A stretch of 64,000 bases of DNA, taken from contig CAWASE010000023.1 of assembly GCA_963784675.1 (NCBI GenBank), positions 62,001 through 126,000 of the forward strand, read 5' to 3'. The stretch is from SCTD01 sp963784675. GTDB taxonomy: Bacteria; Actinomycetota; Actinomycetes; Mycobacteriales; SCTD01. A program made the translations under genes and the position numbers. Under the pieces are notes generated by a model. It worked only from the letters and a program-made list of their open reading frames with translations. It did not search any database and was not told the origin of the DNA. This document shows positions 38,911-47,549 of the stretch, piece by piece; position 1 is the stretch's first letter, and every line of letters starts with the position of its first letter.

Positions 38911-40123
38911 GCTCGACGGCGAGGACCTCACCCCTCGCCAGCCCAGCCACCTGCTCGACGCCGACGACCGGCTGCTGTACGAGAGCGCGCCGTGCGGGCT
39001 GGTCTCGCTCAGTGCGGACGGCACCGTGCTGCGCTGCAACCAGACCTTCCTCGACCTCGTCGGCCGACCGTCGGAGGTGCTGGTCGACACGCTCCGCTTC
39101 GCCGACCTGCTGACCCGCGGTGGCCAGATCTACTTCGAGACGCACTGCACCCCGCTGCTGCGCCTGCACGGCCGGGCGCAGGAGATCGCGCTGGAGATCG
39201 CACGTCCTGACGGTCGGCGCGTCCCGGTGCTGCTCAACGCCACCGTCGACCAGGCGTCGGACGGTCCGCCGGTGCTCATCCATGCGGCAGTCTTCGAGGC
39301 GGCGCAGCGACGCAACTACGAGCTGGAGCTGCTCGAGCAGAGCAAGCGGCTGGCCACCTCCGAGGCGCACGCGCGTGCCCTCGCCGCGACGCTGCAGCAG
39401 ACCCTGCTGCCGCCCCTCACCCCCCAGATCGCCGGCCTGGACCTCGGCGCCTGCTACCGACCGTCCGGCGACGGCGGTGAGGTCGGCGGCGACTTCTACG
39501 ACCTGGTCCAGACCGGGGCCGACGCGTGGATGGTGGCGCTCGGCGACGTGTGCGGCAAGGGAGTGGACGCCGCTGTGCTCACGGCCCTCATCCGGTACAC
39601 GTTGCGCGCTGCCGCGATGCAGGACGCTTCTCCGGCGCACGCCCTCACCGTCGTCAACGACGTGCTGCACGCCGAGGGCAACGAGCGGCACGCCACGGTC
39701 GCCTGCCTGCGGCTGGATCGCCACGGCGCGGCCTGGCGCGTCCGGGCCGCCTATGCGGGACATCCGCTGGCCCTTCTTCGTCGTCGCGACGGCTCGGTCG
39801 ACACCTTCGGCGTGCCCGGTCAGGCGGTCGGGCTGTTCCCGGAGATCACGGTGCAGGACGACGACGTCGAGCTGCACCCGGGGGACGCCCTGCTGCTCTA
39901 CACCGACGGCATCCCCGAGGCTCGGCACGACGGACGCTTCTTCGGCGAGGACCGGCTCGTGCAGGTGCTGGCAGCGCCGCTGCCGGCGGCCCAGCAGCGC
40001 ATCGACGAGCTGCTCCGCACGGTGATGGACTACCAGGACCAGCGCAGCAGCGACGACATCGCCGCCGTGCTGCTGCGCGTGCCGGAGGGCGGGGCCGAAG
40101 GCGCGAGTGTTCTCCAGCGATAG
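38907..40123 (+). CDS. RsbP-like PAS-PP2C (SpoIIE-type) serine phosphatase
   Basis: A phosphatase of about 400 residues. An N-terminal PAS domain (YESAPCGLVSLSADGTVLRC onward, about 38975-39300) is followed by a coiled-coil linker and a SpoIIE-type PP2C domain with metal-binding aspartates in GGDFYDLV, LGDVCGKGVDAAVLTALIR and LLYTDGIPEA, ending SSDDIAAVLLRV. It would dephosphorylate an anti-sigma-factor antagonist in response to an energy or ligand signal sensed by PAS and RsbQ. ATG 38907 overlaps the RsbQ-like stop, but that frame leaves the conserved frame within the first 20 codons, so one further indel lies at about 38930-38950. No anti-sigma or antagonist genes are in the window. Confidence 0.85.
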
Positions 40124-40176
40124 CCCGGCGGCCGCCCGTCGAAGCTGCGGGCTGCTGGCACTCCTCGACGCGCTGG

Positions 40177-40196
40177 TCCTGCACCATGGTCCAGGA
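40177..40196. other. 20-base imperfect palindrome between convergent genes
   Basis: TCCTGCACCATGGTCCAGGA, a palindrome centred on CCATGG with a single mismatched pair, in the 162-base gap between the RsbP-like and SGNH genes. It could be a bidirectional terminator or a protein-binding site. Nothing else is visible in 40124-40285. Confidence 0.35.
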
Positions 40197-40285
40197 TCCG
40201 GAACGCAGCCGCTCTCCGGACAAGCTCGTCCCGGTCGGTCGGTGCCGAGCCGAAGGTTGCCACGAGCAACCCTCGCGTCCACGAG

Positions 40286-41008
40286 CTAGAGCTTGCTCAC
40301 GTCCTCGGAGAGCACACGCCAGAACGCGTCGGCCCAGACCTGATGGCCACGGTCGTTCGGGTGGAACCAGTCGGCGGCGAACTGGGTGAACATGGCTTTC
40401 AGCCCCTGGGCTTTCAGGGCCGCGTGCAGCGCCACCGGGTGCAGGCCCTGTTCGTTGGCCGTCTGCTGGAGCAGGCGGGCGGCCTGGTCGGCGTCGCGTT
40501 CCCACCGTCCGTGCATGAAGTACGGGGCGTCGGCCACGTAGGTCCCCTCGGGGAGCGCGGCGGCGAGCCGCACGGCCTGGCGGGTGAACGTGGCCCGGTC
40601 GTAGGCCCGGACGTCGTTCCCGCCGATCGCTACGGTGACCACGTCGGGGGTCCTGCCGAGCGCGGCGAGGGCGGGGAGCTGTCGGTCCAGCACGTCTTTG
40701 ATCCGAGCGCCGCTCTTGCTCAGGTTGACGATCTCGACAGGCTTGCCCGTGCTGTCCCTGAGCCGGTCGGCGAGCAGGCTGACGTACCCGTGCTGCGGGT
40801 CGCTGGCGCCCACGGCCTGCGCAGCGCTGTCGCCGAGCGCGACGTACAGCAACCCCCCGGCCTCGCCGCGGGGATGGGACCAGTAGTCCGCGTTGCTGCG
40901 GACGCTGAGCGCGACCTGGCCGAGGTTGACGCCCCAGACGGCGGCAAAGATCAGCAACGCAGCGAGCAGCCCCGCTGCGACAGGGTGCCTCCTGATCCGT
41001 GCGGTCAT
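40286..41008 (-). CDS. SGNH/GDSL-type esterase, membrane-anchored or secreted
   Basis: A 240-residue SGNH hydrolase. An N-terminal hydrophobic segment (about residues 8-33) directs it to the membrane or outside. The family blocks are present: block I ALGDSAAQAVG with the nucleophile Ser, block II glycine region (NLSKSGARI), block III VTVAIGGNDVRAY, and block V DWFHPNDRGH with catalytic Asp and His. Likely an esterase or lipase acting on acyl groups of lipids or cell-wall polymers; substrate unknown. It faces the tRNA region upstream and converges with the RsbP-like gene. Confidence 0.86.
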   Translation of the reverse strand: MTARIRRHPVAAGLLAALLIFAAVWGVNLGQVALSVRSNADYWSHPRGEAGGLLYVALGDSAAQAVGASDPQHGYVSLLADRLRDSTGKPVEIVNLSKSGARIKDVLDRQLPALAALGRTPDVVTVAIGGNDVRAYDRATFTRQAVRLAAALPEGTYVADAPYFMHGRWERDADQAARLLQQTANEQGLHPVALHAALKAQGLKAMFTQFAADWFHPNDRGHQVWADAFWRVLSEDVSKL

Positions 41009-41323
41009 CGTGGCCCTCCGGCCTCGCCGTGCCTCGCCCGGGCCTGAAGAACCAGGGTCAAGATCCCACGGCGCCGACCGGCCGTCGAGCCTCGGGCCAC
41101 CGGTTCTGAGGCGGGTGTCCTCGCGATCCCGGCGCCGGAGTGTTGCTGCTGGTCGAGGCGCGCTCGGTTCGAGGTGGCCAAGACGTCAGCAGTCGGGTCG
41201 TCGCTCTGGCCGGTGGAGCGGTGGGCCGATCGCCTGCAGGGTGATCCGTAGCCACCGCTACCAAACTGCTCCAGGGACGACTCTGGGCCTTCCCTCGATG
41301 AGAGAAAGCCCAGGTCACCCGGG
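41009..41323. other. Intergenic region between the SGNH gene and tRNA-Ala
   Basis: A 315-base gap on the minus strand holding the hairpin at 41283-41313 next to the tRNA and presumably the SGNH promoter close to 41009. No convincing coding frame or further RNA was seen. Confidence 0.5.
41283..41313 (-). terminator. Hairpin downstream of tRNA-Ala
   Basis: A 10-bp stem with one mismatch (arms at about 41283-41292 and 41304-41313, CTGGGCCTTC against GAAAGCCCAG) just after the 3' end of the minus-strand tRNA. No T-run follows. Position suggests termination of the tRNA transcript. Confidence 0.55.
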
Positions 41324-41396
41324 TGGAGCTGAGGGGACTCGAACCCCTGACCCCCACACTGCCAGTGTGGTGCGCTACCAGCTGCGCCACAGCCCC
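41324..41396 (-). tRNA. tRNA-Ala(GGC)
   Basis: A 73-base cloverleaf. The acceptor pairs GGGGCTG with CAGCTCC; the D arm contains AGCTGGTAGC; the anticodon stem CCACA/TGTGG closes loop CTGGCAG with anticodon GGC; the T arm has GGTTCGAGTCC. The discriminator is A and CCA is not encoded. A TAGAGT box about 20 bases upstream (41415-41420) overlaps the stop codon of the next gene and may be its -10. Confidence 0.96.
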
Positions 41397-41417
41397 GCGG
41401 ATCGTGCTCGAAAGACT

Positions 41418-42038
41418 CTACAAGGCCTGCGGCTCGGCGGGCGCCGAGACGCCGTGCTGCTCCAGCCGCCAGCCGTGGCGGCCCTCGGTCAGGACCGACC
41501 AGCTTGCGTTGCCCAGCGCCACCAGCCGTGGCCAGGACGTGTCCGGCAGCTCCAGGAGCACGCCGATCGCCGCTCTCGCGGTGCCCCCGTGCGTCACGGC
41601 CAGCAGCGTCCCCTGCGCCGGCAGGTGCTCCAGCACGCAGGCGACGGCCCGCTCCCCCGCCTGGCGGTAGGTCTCGCCCCCGCCCCGCGGGACGTCGTCG
41701 CCGCGCAGCCAGGCAGCGTGCTCGTCGGGATGGGCCTCGCGGGCCTGCTCGGAGGTGAGCCCCTGCCAGGTGCCGAGGTGCAGCTCGCGCAGGCGCGGGT
41801 CGGTACGTGCGGCCAGTCCGGTCGCGCGCTCGACCGCAGCGGCGGTCACTGCAGCCCGAGCCAGGTCGGAGGTGACGATGACGGCGGGCGGCACCTGCTG
41901 CGCCAGCACCGGGGCCGCCGCCTCGGCCTGCCGCCGGCCGACGTCGTCCAGCGGGGTGTCGAGCGAGCCCTGGATGCGACCCGCGTGGTTGTCGCCGGTG
42001 CGCCCGTGCCGGAGCAGGACGATCCTGCGCCCGCTCAG
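41418..42038 (-). CDS. Histidine phosphatase (phosphoglycerate-mutase-like), apparent CTG start
   Basis: A 206-residue phosphatase of the histidine phosphatase superfamily. The catalytic RHG motif (RIVLLRHGRTGDNHAGRIQG) lies right at the N-terminus and the second histidine is in LLAVTHGGTARA. Residues LRELHLGTWQGL are also typical. No ATG, GTG or TTG precedes the RHG motif in frame. The only plausible start is CTG at 42038-42036, which overlaps the rsfS stop as CTGA, mimicking the ATGA/GTGA couplings of the neighbours and giving MSGRRIVLLRHG. An ATG/GTG-only gene caller would start too late (41909) and lose the active site. Confidence 0.85.
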   Translation of the reverse strand: MSGRRIVLLRHGRTGDNHAGRIQGSLDTPLDDVGRRQAEAAAPVLAQQVPPAVIVTSDLARAAVTAAAVERATGLAARTDPRLRELHLGTWQGLTSEQAREAHPDEHAAWLRGDDVPRGGGETYRQAGERAVACVLEHLPAQGTLLAVTHGGTARAAIGVLLELPDTSWPRLVALGNASWSVLTEGRHGWRLEQHGVSAPAEPQAL

Positions 42039-42433
42039 GGGGCGACCTGAGTGCGCCCCACGGACCGCTCGGCGTCGCGGTCGACGAACGGGATCACCGG
42101 GCAGTCCTTCCAGAGCCGCTCCAGGGCGTAGAAGACGCGCTCCTCCTCGTGCTGCACGTGCACGACGATGTCAGCGAAGTCCAGCAGCACCCAGCGGGCC
42201 TCCTGGGTGCCCTCGCGGCGCACCGGCTTGGCGCCGAGCTCGCGCAGCCGGTCCTCGATCTCGTCGACGATCGCCTTGACCTGCCGGTCGCTGGGGGCCG
42301 AGGCCAGCACGAACACGTCGGTGATGACCAGCTGCTCGCTGACGTCGAGCAGCAGGATGTCGCTGGCCAGCTTGTCGGCGGCGGCCTGGGCCGCGGCGAG
42401 GGCGAGCTCGACGGCGTGCTCGTGGGCGGGCAC
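42035..42433 (-). CDS. rsfS: Ribosome silencing factor RsfS
   Basis: A 132-residue RsfS (RsfA/YbeB family), which binds ribosomal protein L14 and blocks subunit joining in starvation. Signatures are DILLLDVSEQLVITDVFVLA, SDRQVKAIVDEIEDRL and the WVLLDFADIVVHVQHEEERVF core. GTG 42433 has AAGG about seven bases upstream. In actinobacteria it usually follows nadD, as here with an LCP gene between them. Confidence 0.95.
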   Translation of the reverse strand: MPAHEHAVELALAAAQAAADKLASDILLLDVSEQLVITDVFVLASAPSDRQVKAIVDEIEDRLRELGAKPVRREGTQEARWVLLDFADIVVHVQHEEERVFYALERLWKDCPVIPFVDRDAERSVGRTQVAP

Positions 42434-42503
42434 AGGAGCCTTCTCTCGTCCGGGGATGGGTTCCCAGCCTAGGCGTCGCGGACGCCGTCGATCAGGGTGT
42501 TGC

Positions 42504-43700
42504 TCAGGGCGTGAAGTCGGCCCCGACCAGCACGATGACGTCGGCGACCGTGCCGAACGCCTGCGCGCGGACGCTCGTCGCGGGCAGGCCGAGGGCCTTC
42601 GCGACGCGCTCGCCGAGCTGCTGCGCCTCCGGAGTGGCCAGCGGCACGAGGATCTGCGTCTGGGCGACTCCGAACGACGGGGCGTTGCGGGCGTCGACGA
42701 AGACGAACCCGGACGGCACCAGCCTCGCGCGTACCGCCTCGCCGAGGCCGGGCGTGCCCACGCCGTTCAGCACCAGGAAGCGGTTGTTCCCCGCGCGGAC
42801 ACCCGGAGGCACCGAGTCGGCGAAGAAGCGGTCGACCAGCTGCCGCACCGCGGTCTCGTCGGCCCGGAAGCTCACCAGGCCGCCGCCCGGCGCCAGGTCG
42901 ACGACCGGCAGCACGTCGTACTGCACCTCGCCCGCCTCGTCGTCCTTCGCGAGCCGCAGCAGCAGGTCAGCCAGGGCGGTCGACGTGAGGGTGCTCGAGG
43001 ACCGCTGCCCCAGCCCTGCCAGGACGGGGACCAGCTCGGCCGGCGTGCGGGGCAGCACGTTCACGACCCCGTCCAGCACCTCCTGGATGCGCGAGAGCCG
43101 GGCCTGCTCGGGCTCGCCCGCCGCGAGGTAGGACAGGTAGACGCCGGCGCGCAGACCGTCCAGGTTCTGCCGCCCCGGCGACAGCACCACGTTGCGTCCC
43201 TGGACGACCTGGACGTCGACGTCGACCGGGACCCCGCCGAGAGCGTCCACGAGCTGGGCGAACGTCGGCAGGTCCAGGATCCAGCCGGCGTCGATGGTCA
43301 CGCCGAGCAGGTCCGACAGCCCGTTGCGGCTCGTCTCCGCCGACCCCGACAGCAGAGCTCGGCCGTAGGGCACCGACCCGGTGCCGGGGATGTTGACGAG
43401 CACCTGCGGTGGCACCAGGACGACGGCGCCGGCGCCTACGGCGGGGTCCTCCGCGACCAGCGCGTTCGCGATGCCGGCGCCGTTCGGACCCTGGATCTGC
43501 AGCGCGAGCGTCTGTTGGGTCCGGGCCTTGGACGGCATGGCAGCGGGCGGCTCAGGGGCATCGACGGCGAGGTAGACCGCGAAGGCGACCGCGAGCAGGA
43601 CGAGCACCGTCAGCACGGCGACGACGCGACGACGACGGCGACGGCGGCGCTCGCGGCGCACCGCGGCCCGGCCCCTGCGGGGCGGCAGCAGATCGGTCAT
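42504..43700 (-). CDS. LytR-CpsA-Psr family protein with LytR_C domain
   Basis: A 398-residue membrane protein. A highly basic N-terminus (RRERRRRRRRR) precedes one helix (VVAVLTVLVLLAVAFAVYLAV), then an LCP-like domain (QQTLALQIQGPNGAGIANAL, VLVPPQVLVNIPGTG, LLGVTIDAGWILDLPTFAQL) that in the family transfers glycopolymers to peptidoglycan, and a C-terminal LytR_C region (NNRFLVLNGVGTPGLGEAV). The strongly conserved LCP arginines are not obvious, so catalytic activity is uncertain. The ATG overlaps the nadD stop (ATGA). Confidence 0.82.
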   Translation of the reverse strand: MTDLLPPRRGRAAVRRERRRRRRRRVVAVLTVLVLLAVAFAVYLAVDAPEPPAAMPSKARTQQTLALQIQGPNGAGIANALVAEDPAVGAGAVVLVPPQVLVNIPGTGSVPYGRALLSGSAETSRNGLSDLLGVTIDAGWILDLPTFAQLVDALGGVPVDVDVQVVQGRNVVLSPGRQNLDGLRAGVYLSYLAAGEPEQARLSRIQEVLDGVVNVLPRTPAELVPVLAGLGQRSSSTLTSTALADLLLRLAKDDEAGEVQYDVLPVVDLAPGGGLVSFRADETAVRQLVDRFFADSVPPGVRAGNNRFLVLNGVGTPGLGEAVRARLVPSGFVFVDARNAPSFGVAQTQILVPLATPEAQQLGERVAKALGLPATSVRAQAFGTVADVIVLVGADFTP

Positions 43701-44290
43701 GTGCTGCCACGGTAGAGGCGTCGCTTGTCGATGTACTGCACGACACCGTCGGGCACCAGGTACCAGACGGGGTCGCCTCGACCGACCCGCGCGCGGCAGT
43801 CGCTGGAGGAGATCGCGAGCGCCGGCACCTCCAGCAGCGTGACGCTGCCGGGAGGGAACACGGCGACGTCGACGGGTTCATATCCCGGCCGGCTGACCCC
43901 GACGAAGTGCGCGAGGGCGAACAGGTCGTCGGCCGAGCGCCAGGACAGGATCTGCGCGAGCGCGTCTGCGCCGGTGATGAAGAACAGCTCTGCGTCGCCG
44001 TACTCCGAGCGCAGGTCGCGCAGGGTGTCGATCGTGTAGGTGGTCCCCGGACGGTCGACGTCGATGCGGCTGACGCTGAACCGGGGGTTGCTGGCGGTCG
44101 CGATGACCGTCATCAGGTACCGCTCCTCGGCGGGGCTCACCCCGCGCCCGGCCTTCTGGTAGGGGTTGCCGGTAGGGACGAAGACGACCTCGTCCAGGCC
44201 GAAGCGGGTGGCGACCTCGTTGGCCGCTGACAGGTGACCGTGGTGCACGGGGTCGAACGTGCCGCCCATGACCCCGATGCGCCTGCCCAC
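43697..44290 (-). CDS. nadD: Nicotinate-nucleotide adenylyltransferase
   Basis: A 197-residue NadD, which adenylates nicotinate mononucleotide in NAD synthesis. It has the nucleotidyltransferase motif RIGVMGGTFDPVHHGHL and the C-terminal ISSSDCRARV signature. GTG 44290 gives the standard compact start; a TTG at 44308 is an in-frame alternative adding six residues. The gene heads the nadD-LCP-rsfS-phosphatase run of overlapping genes. Confidence 0.94.
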   Translation of the reverse strand: MGRRIGVMGGTFDPVHHGHLSAANEVATRFGLDEVVFVPTGNPYQKAGRGVSPAEERYLMTVIATASNPRFSVSRIDVDRPGTTYTIDTLRDLRSEYGDAELFFITGADALAQILSWRSADDLFALAHFVGVSRPGYEPVDVAVFPPGSVTLLEVPALAISSSDCRARVGRGDPVWYLVPDGVVQYIDKRRLYRGST

Positions 44291-44317
44291 CGGGCCGAGC
44301 CTAGCCAAGGCGTGGAC

Positions 44318-45535
44318 TCAGACCAGGCGACGCCGCGCCACCCGCCATACCTGGCGTGCCGCCACCGCGGCGACGCCGCCGAGCAGCAGGAGCAGCACCG
44401 CCCGCCCCGAGAGCCGGATCAGGCCCTCGACGCCGGTCCGGAACCCGGTCCACGCGTCCTGGAACGCTCTGGCAAGGCCGTTCTCGTCGGTGGGAGCGGT
44501 GACCAGGGTGGGGTCGTCGGCCTGGGTGACCGTGACCCGCAGCGTCGCGTTGTCGCTCTGGTCCGCGAGCAGCTTGCGCTGTCCCTGCAGCCGGTCGATC
44601 TGCCCGGTGACGTCGTCGACGCGTTGCTGGACGGCCAGGATGTCGCCGATCTTGTCGGCCTTGGCCAGGATCGACAGGAACCGGTCGCGTGCCGCCGTCA
44701 GCGTAGTGAGCTGCGCCTCCAGGTCGGTGAACTGCGCGGTGACGTCGGCGCCCGACGCGGTGGAGGTGCGCACCTCGACGGCCAGCCCCCGGACCTGCGC
44801 CACGACGTCCTCGAAGCGGGCGACCGGCACCCGCAGCAGGATGCTGCCCGACGGGGTCGGTCCGCTCTCCTGGCTCGTCTGCGACTGGACGAAGCCGCCC
44901 GCTCGCGCGGCGAGGTCCTGCACGCTGGTCAAGGTCGGGCTCACCCGGCCGTCCTCGACGACCAGCGACAGCTCACCGGTCTTGACGACCCGCACCCCGT
45001 CGCCCGCGAGGGGCGCGGTGGGCACCGGCGCGGCGGCGCTGCTCCCTGCGGTGCTGCTCGAGAAGCCGTCTGCTGCGCTGAAGGTGGGCGCGAGACCCGC
45101 TGCCGAGCCGCCCGAGCTCGTCCCGCCTGCGGCGGCGGCCACAGGAACGGGGAGCGCGACGGCGTCGCTGTCCAGCGACAGCCGCCGGGTCGAACCCGTG
45201 GAACCCCCAGCCCCCGGGGCCCCGACGAATGCCTCCTGGCCCTTCCCGCTCGTGGGCTCGGCACCCCCGGCAGACCCGGCCGGTCCCCGCTCGGCGCCGG
45301 CCAGCCGGCCGACCCGGTCGTCGCTGTTGCCGACGAACAGGCTCGCCCCGACCAGCAGCACCGCCGCGGCCGACACGGCCGCCAGGAGCTGGGCTCGGCG
45401 GCGGCTCCGCAGCTCGAGGACCCGCTGCGAGGGCTCGTCAGCGAGCACGTCCGCCGGCCCGTCGCCGGGCACGTCGTAGTCGTCGGCGGCCTCTCCCAGC
45501 AGGTGGCGCAGGTCGGCGTCGTTGAGCGTCCCCAT
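44318..45535 (-). CDS. DUF4349 membrane protein, possible anti-sigma factor
   Basis: A 405-residue protein. The first ~50 residues are acidic and cytoplasmic (starting MGTLNDADLRHLLGEAADDY), followed by a helix (LLAAVSAAAVLLVGASLFVG), a long Gly/Ala/Ser-rich spacer, and a DUF4349 domain with coiled-coil character (VVKTGELSLVVEDGRVSPTL, FTDLEAQLTTLTAARDRFLS). A C-terminal helix (AVLLLLLGGVAAVAARQVW) is followed by a basic tail. The start was set at ATG 45535, which overlaps the sigma-factor stop by one base (TGATG). Coupling to an ECF sigma factor and the topology suggest a sigma regulator, but no zinc-finger anti-sigma motif is present. Confidence 0.8.
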   Translation of the reverse strand: MGTLNDADLRHLLGEAADDYDVPGDGPADVLADEPSQRVLELRSRRRAQLLAAVSAAAVLLVGASLFVGNSDDRVGRLAGAERGPAGSAGGAEPTSGKGQEAFVGAPGAGGSTGSTRRLSLDSDAVALPVPVAAAAGGTSSGGSAAGLAPTFSAADGFSSSTAGSSAAAPVPTAPLAGDGVRVVKTGELSLVVEDGRVSPTLTSVQDLAARAGGFVQSQTSQESGPTPSGSILLRVPVARFEDVVAQVRGLAVEVRTSTASGADVTAQFTDLEAQLTTLTAARDRFLSILAKADKIGDILAVQQRVDDVTGQIDRLQGQRKLLADQSDNATLRVTVTQADDPTLVTAPTDENGLARAFQDAWTGFRTGVEGLIRLSGRAVLLLLLGGVAAVAARQVWRVARRRLV

Positions 45536-46143
45536 CACGCGTTCTCCAGCTCGTCGTCGCGGACCCAGGCCGACAGGCGCGGGTCCAGGGCGAGCCGCTG
45601 CCTCGCGTCGTGCAGGCGGCTCTTCACGGTGCCGGGACGGCGGTCGATCGCGACGGCGATCTCCTTCTCGCTCAACCCGGCGTAGAAGCGGAGCACCAGC
45701 GGCACCCGCAGGTGCTCGGGCAGGTCGGCCAGCGCCGCACTGACGTCACCGGCGAGCTGGCTGCGCTCCGCAGCCTGCTCGGGATCGGGGGCGAGGTCCG
45801 GCAGCGCCTCCAGGCCCGCCGGTCCGGAGTCCCTGCCTGCCTTGGCGGTACGGGTGCGGGCCCGGCTCAGGCAGGCGTTGACGACGACCCGGTAGAGCCA
45901 GGCCTTGCGACCCTCGCCGGCAGGGATCGAGGCGCGGAAGCGCCAGACCCGCAGGAACGCCTCCTGCACGGCATCCTGCGCCTCGTGCGGATCACGCAGC
46001 ACCAGGCAGGCCGTCCGGTAGGCCGTGGCGTAGTCGCGCGCCAGCCAGGCCTCGAGGTCTGCCGGCTCGGCGGCGGCGGCATCGGCATCGGCATCGTCCG
46101 CGTCGTTGTCGTCCACGCCCCTAGGACGCACCCGGGCGCGCAT
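45535..46143 (-). CDS. ECF-type RNA polymerase sigma factor
   Basis: A 202-residue extracytoplasmic-function sigma factor. Region 2 (ARDYATAYRTACLVLRDPHE, DAVQEAFLRVWRFR) and region 4 (LPEHLRVPLVLRFYAGLSEK, EIAVAIDRRPGTVKSRLHDA) are both clear. ATG 46143 lies eight bases after the VWA gene's stop; GTG 46116 is an alternative start directly after AGGGG. It is followed by an overlapping DUF4349 membrane protein gene, the position in which an anti-sigma factor is expected. Target promoters are unknown. Confidence 0.9.
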   Translation of the reverse strand: MRARVRPRGVDDNDADDADADAAAAEPADLEAWLARDYATAYRTACLVLRDPHEAQDAVQEAFLRVWRFRASIPAGEGRKAWLYRVVVNACLSRARTRTAKAGRDSGPAGLEALPDLAPDPEQAAERSQLAGDVSAALADLPEHLRVPLVLRFYAGLSEKEIAVAIDRRPGTVKSRLHDARQRLALDPRLSAWVRDDELENA

Positions 46144-46151
46144 CGGTTCGC

Positions 46152-47549
46152 TCAGGTCGGGAGCAGGCGCTGGACGAACGCTTCGAGCTGCACGGCGTTG
46201 CGTACCTCGACCATCTCCAGAACCTCGGAGTAGGCGTCGGTGGCGCTGTCGCCGCTGCCCCAGTAGGCAGACGGCTCCGGGTTGAGCCAGTAGGCGTGCC
46301 GGGCCCGGGCCACCAGCGAGCGCAGCACCGGGACGGCGGTGGCGCGATAGTTGTTGCGCGCGTCGCCCAGGATCAGCAGCGACGTGCGCGGGCCGACGGC
46401 ATCGGGATAGCTGGCCGCGAACTCCTCGATGGAGTGGCCGTAGTCGCTGTGGCCGTCGAACCACACCAGGTTCGCCTCGGCCGACATCCGCGCGAGCGCG
46501 TCGGCGACGTCGACGCCCGGGGTGAAGAAGCGGGACACCTCGTCGCAGGTGTCGATGAAGGCGAAGGAGCGCACCTTGGTGAACTGCTCCGACAGCGCAT
46601 AGGCCAGCATCAGGGTGAAGTGGGCGAAGCCGGCGACCGAACCGGAGACGTCGCACAGCACGACCAGCTCCGGCTTGTGCGGCTTGTGCGGCTTGTGGTG
46701 GGTGACCAGCGGGACGCCTCCGGTGGCCAGCGAGGCCCGGACGGTGCGACGGAAGTCCAGCCGGCCGGACCGACCGAGCCGGCGCTTGGCGGTGAGCCGC
46801 GTCGCGAGCCGGCGGGCCAGCGGGAACACCTGCCGTCGCAGGTCGGCCATGTCGTTCCGGCTCGCACGCAGGAAGTCGACCTGCTCGGCCAGCGGTTGCA
46901 CAGCGGTCTTGGCCAGCGCCTCGGGGCCGCGGTCCTCGGCCAGCCGCCGCCGCACCTCGGACTCGACCATCTCCTGGAACTGCTTGATGCGCTCGCTGAC
47001 GGTCTGCCGGGCGACCTTCTCAGCCATGCCGCCGCGCTGCTGGCCGGCGAGCAGGTTGTCCAGCAGCGACGCCACCAGCGTCTCCGGCGAGAGCCCGCGC
47101 AGCACCCGGTAGGAGAACCACGACTGCCGGCCCGGGGCGGTGTCGGCGCGGCCGAGGTCGCGCACGGTCTCGCGCGCGAAGCGGCGCATCGCCTCCTCGT
47201 CGCCGTCGAGCAGGATCTGCCGCAGCGCGTCGCGCAGGGCGTCGGTGTCGGGGGCGCCGTCGGGAGACTCACCACGCTCGTCGGCGGGATCGGCGTCCAG
47301 CTCGCCGGCCACCGACTCGCCCACGACCGGCGGGAACCACAGGTCGAACAGGGTGTCGAAGGCTCGGCGATGGTTCGGCCGCTTGAGCACCGTCGCGGCG
47401 TAGGCGGCGCGCAGCTGCTCGCGGTCCATCAGCTCGACGGCGCCGAGCGCCCGCGTGGAGTCGATGACCTCGGCCAGCGAGATGTTCAGGCCCGCCTCGC
47501 GAAGCGCGTGCAGGAAGCCGATCTCGCGATCGACCAGGCCCCCCTTCAT
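46152..47549 (-). CDS. VWA domain protein (CoxE-like)
   Basis: A 465-residue CoxE/DUF58-like VWA protein. The MIDAS motif DVSGSVAGF at the C-terminal half marks a VWA domain (LVVLCDVSGSVAGFAHFTL) that binds a metal and a partner protein. The N-terminal region (REAGLNISLAEVIDSTRALG) is typical of partners of MoxR ATPases. The ATG at 47549 overlaps the MoxR stop by one base. Together the pair likely acts as a chaperone-like module for maturing or activating a target complex. A triple HKP repeat lies directly before the MIDAS strand. Confidence 0.88.
   Translation of the reverse strand: MKGGLVDREIGFLHALREAGLNISLAEVIDSTRALGAVELMDREQLRAAYAATVLKRPNHRRAFDTLFDLWFPPVVGESVAGELDADPADERGESPDGAPDTDALRDALRQILLDGDEEAMRRFARETVRDLGRADTAPGRQSWFSYRVLRGLSPETLVASLLDNLLAGQQRGGMAEKVARQTVSERIKQFQEMVESEVRRRLAEDRGPEALAKTAVQPLAEQVDFLRASRNDMADLRRQVFPLARRLATRLTAKRRLGRSGRLDFRRTVRASLATGGVPLVTHHKPHKPHKPELVVLCDVSGSVAGFAHFTLMLAYALSEQFTKVRSFAFIDTCDEVSRFFTPGVDVADALARMSAEANLVWFDGHSDYGHSIEEFAASYPDAVGPRTSLLILGDARNNYRATAVPVLRSLVARARHAYWLNPEPSAYWGSGDSATDAYSEVLEMVEVRNAVQLEAFVQRLLPT
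46671..46697 (-). repeat. Three exact 9-base repeats in the VWA gene
   Basis: CGGCTTGTG occurs three times in tandem, coding for HKPHKPHKP on the minus strand, immediately N-terminal to the strand that carries the MIDAS motif. Confidence 0.9.
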
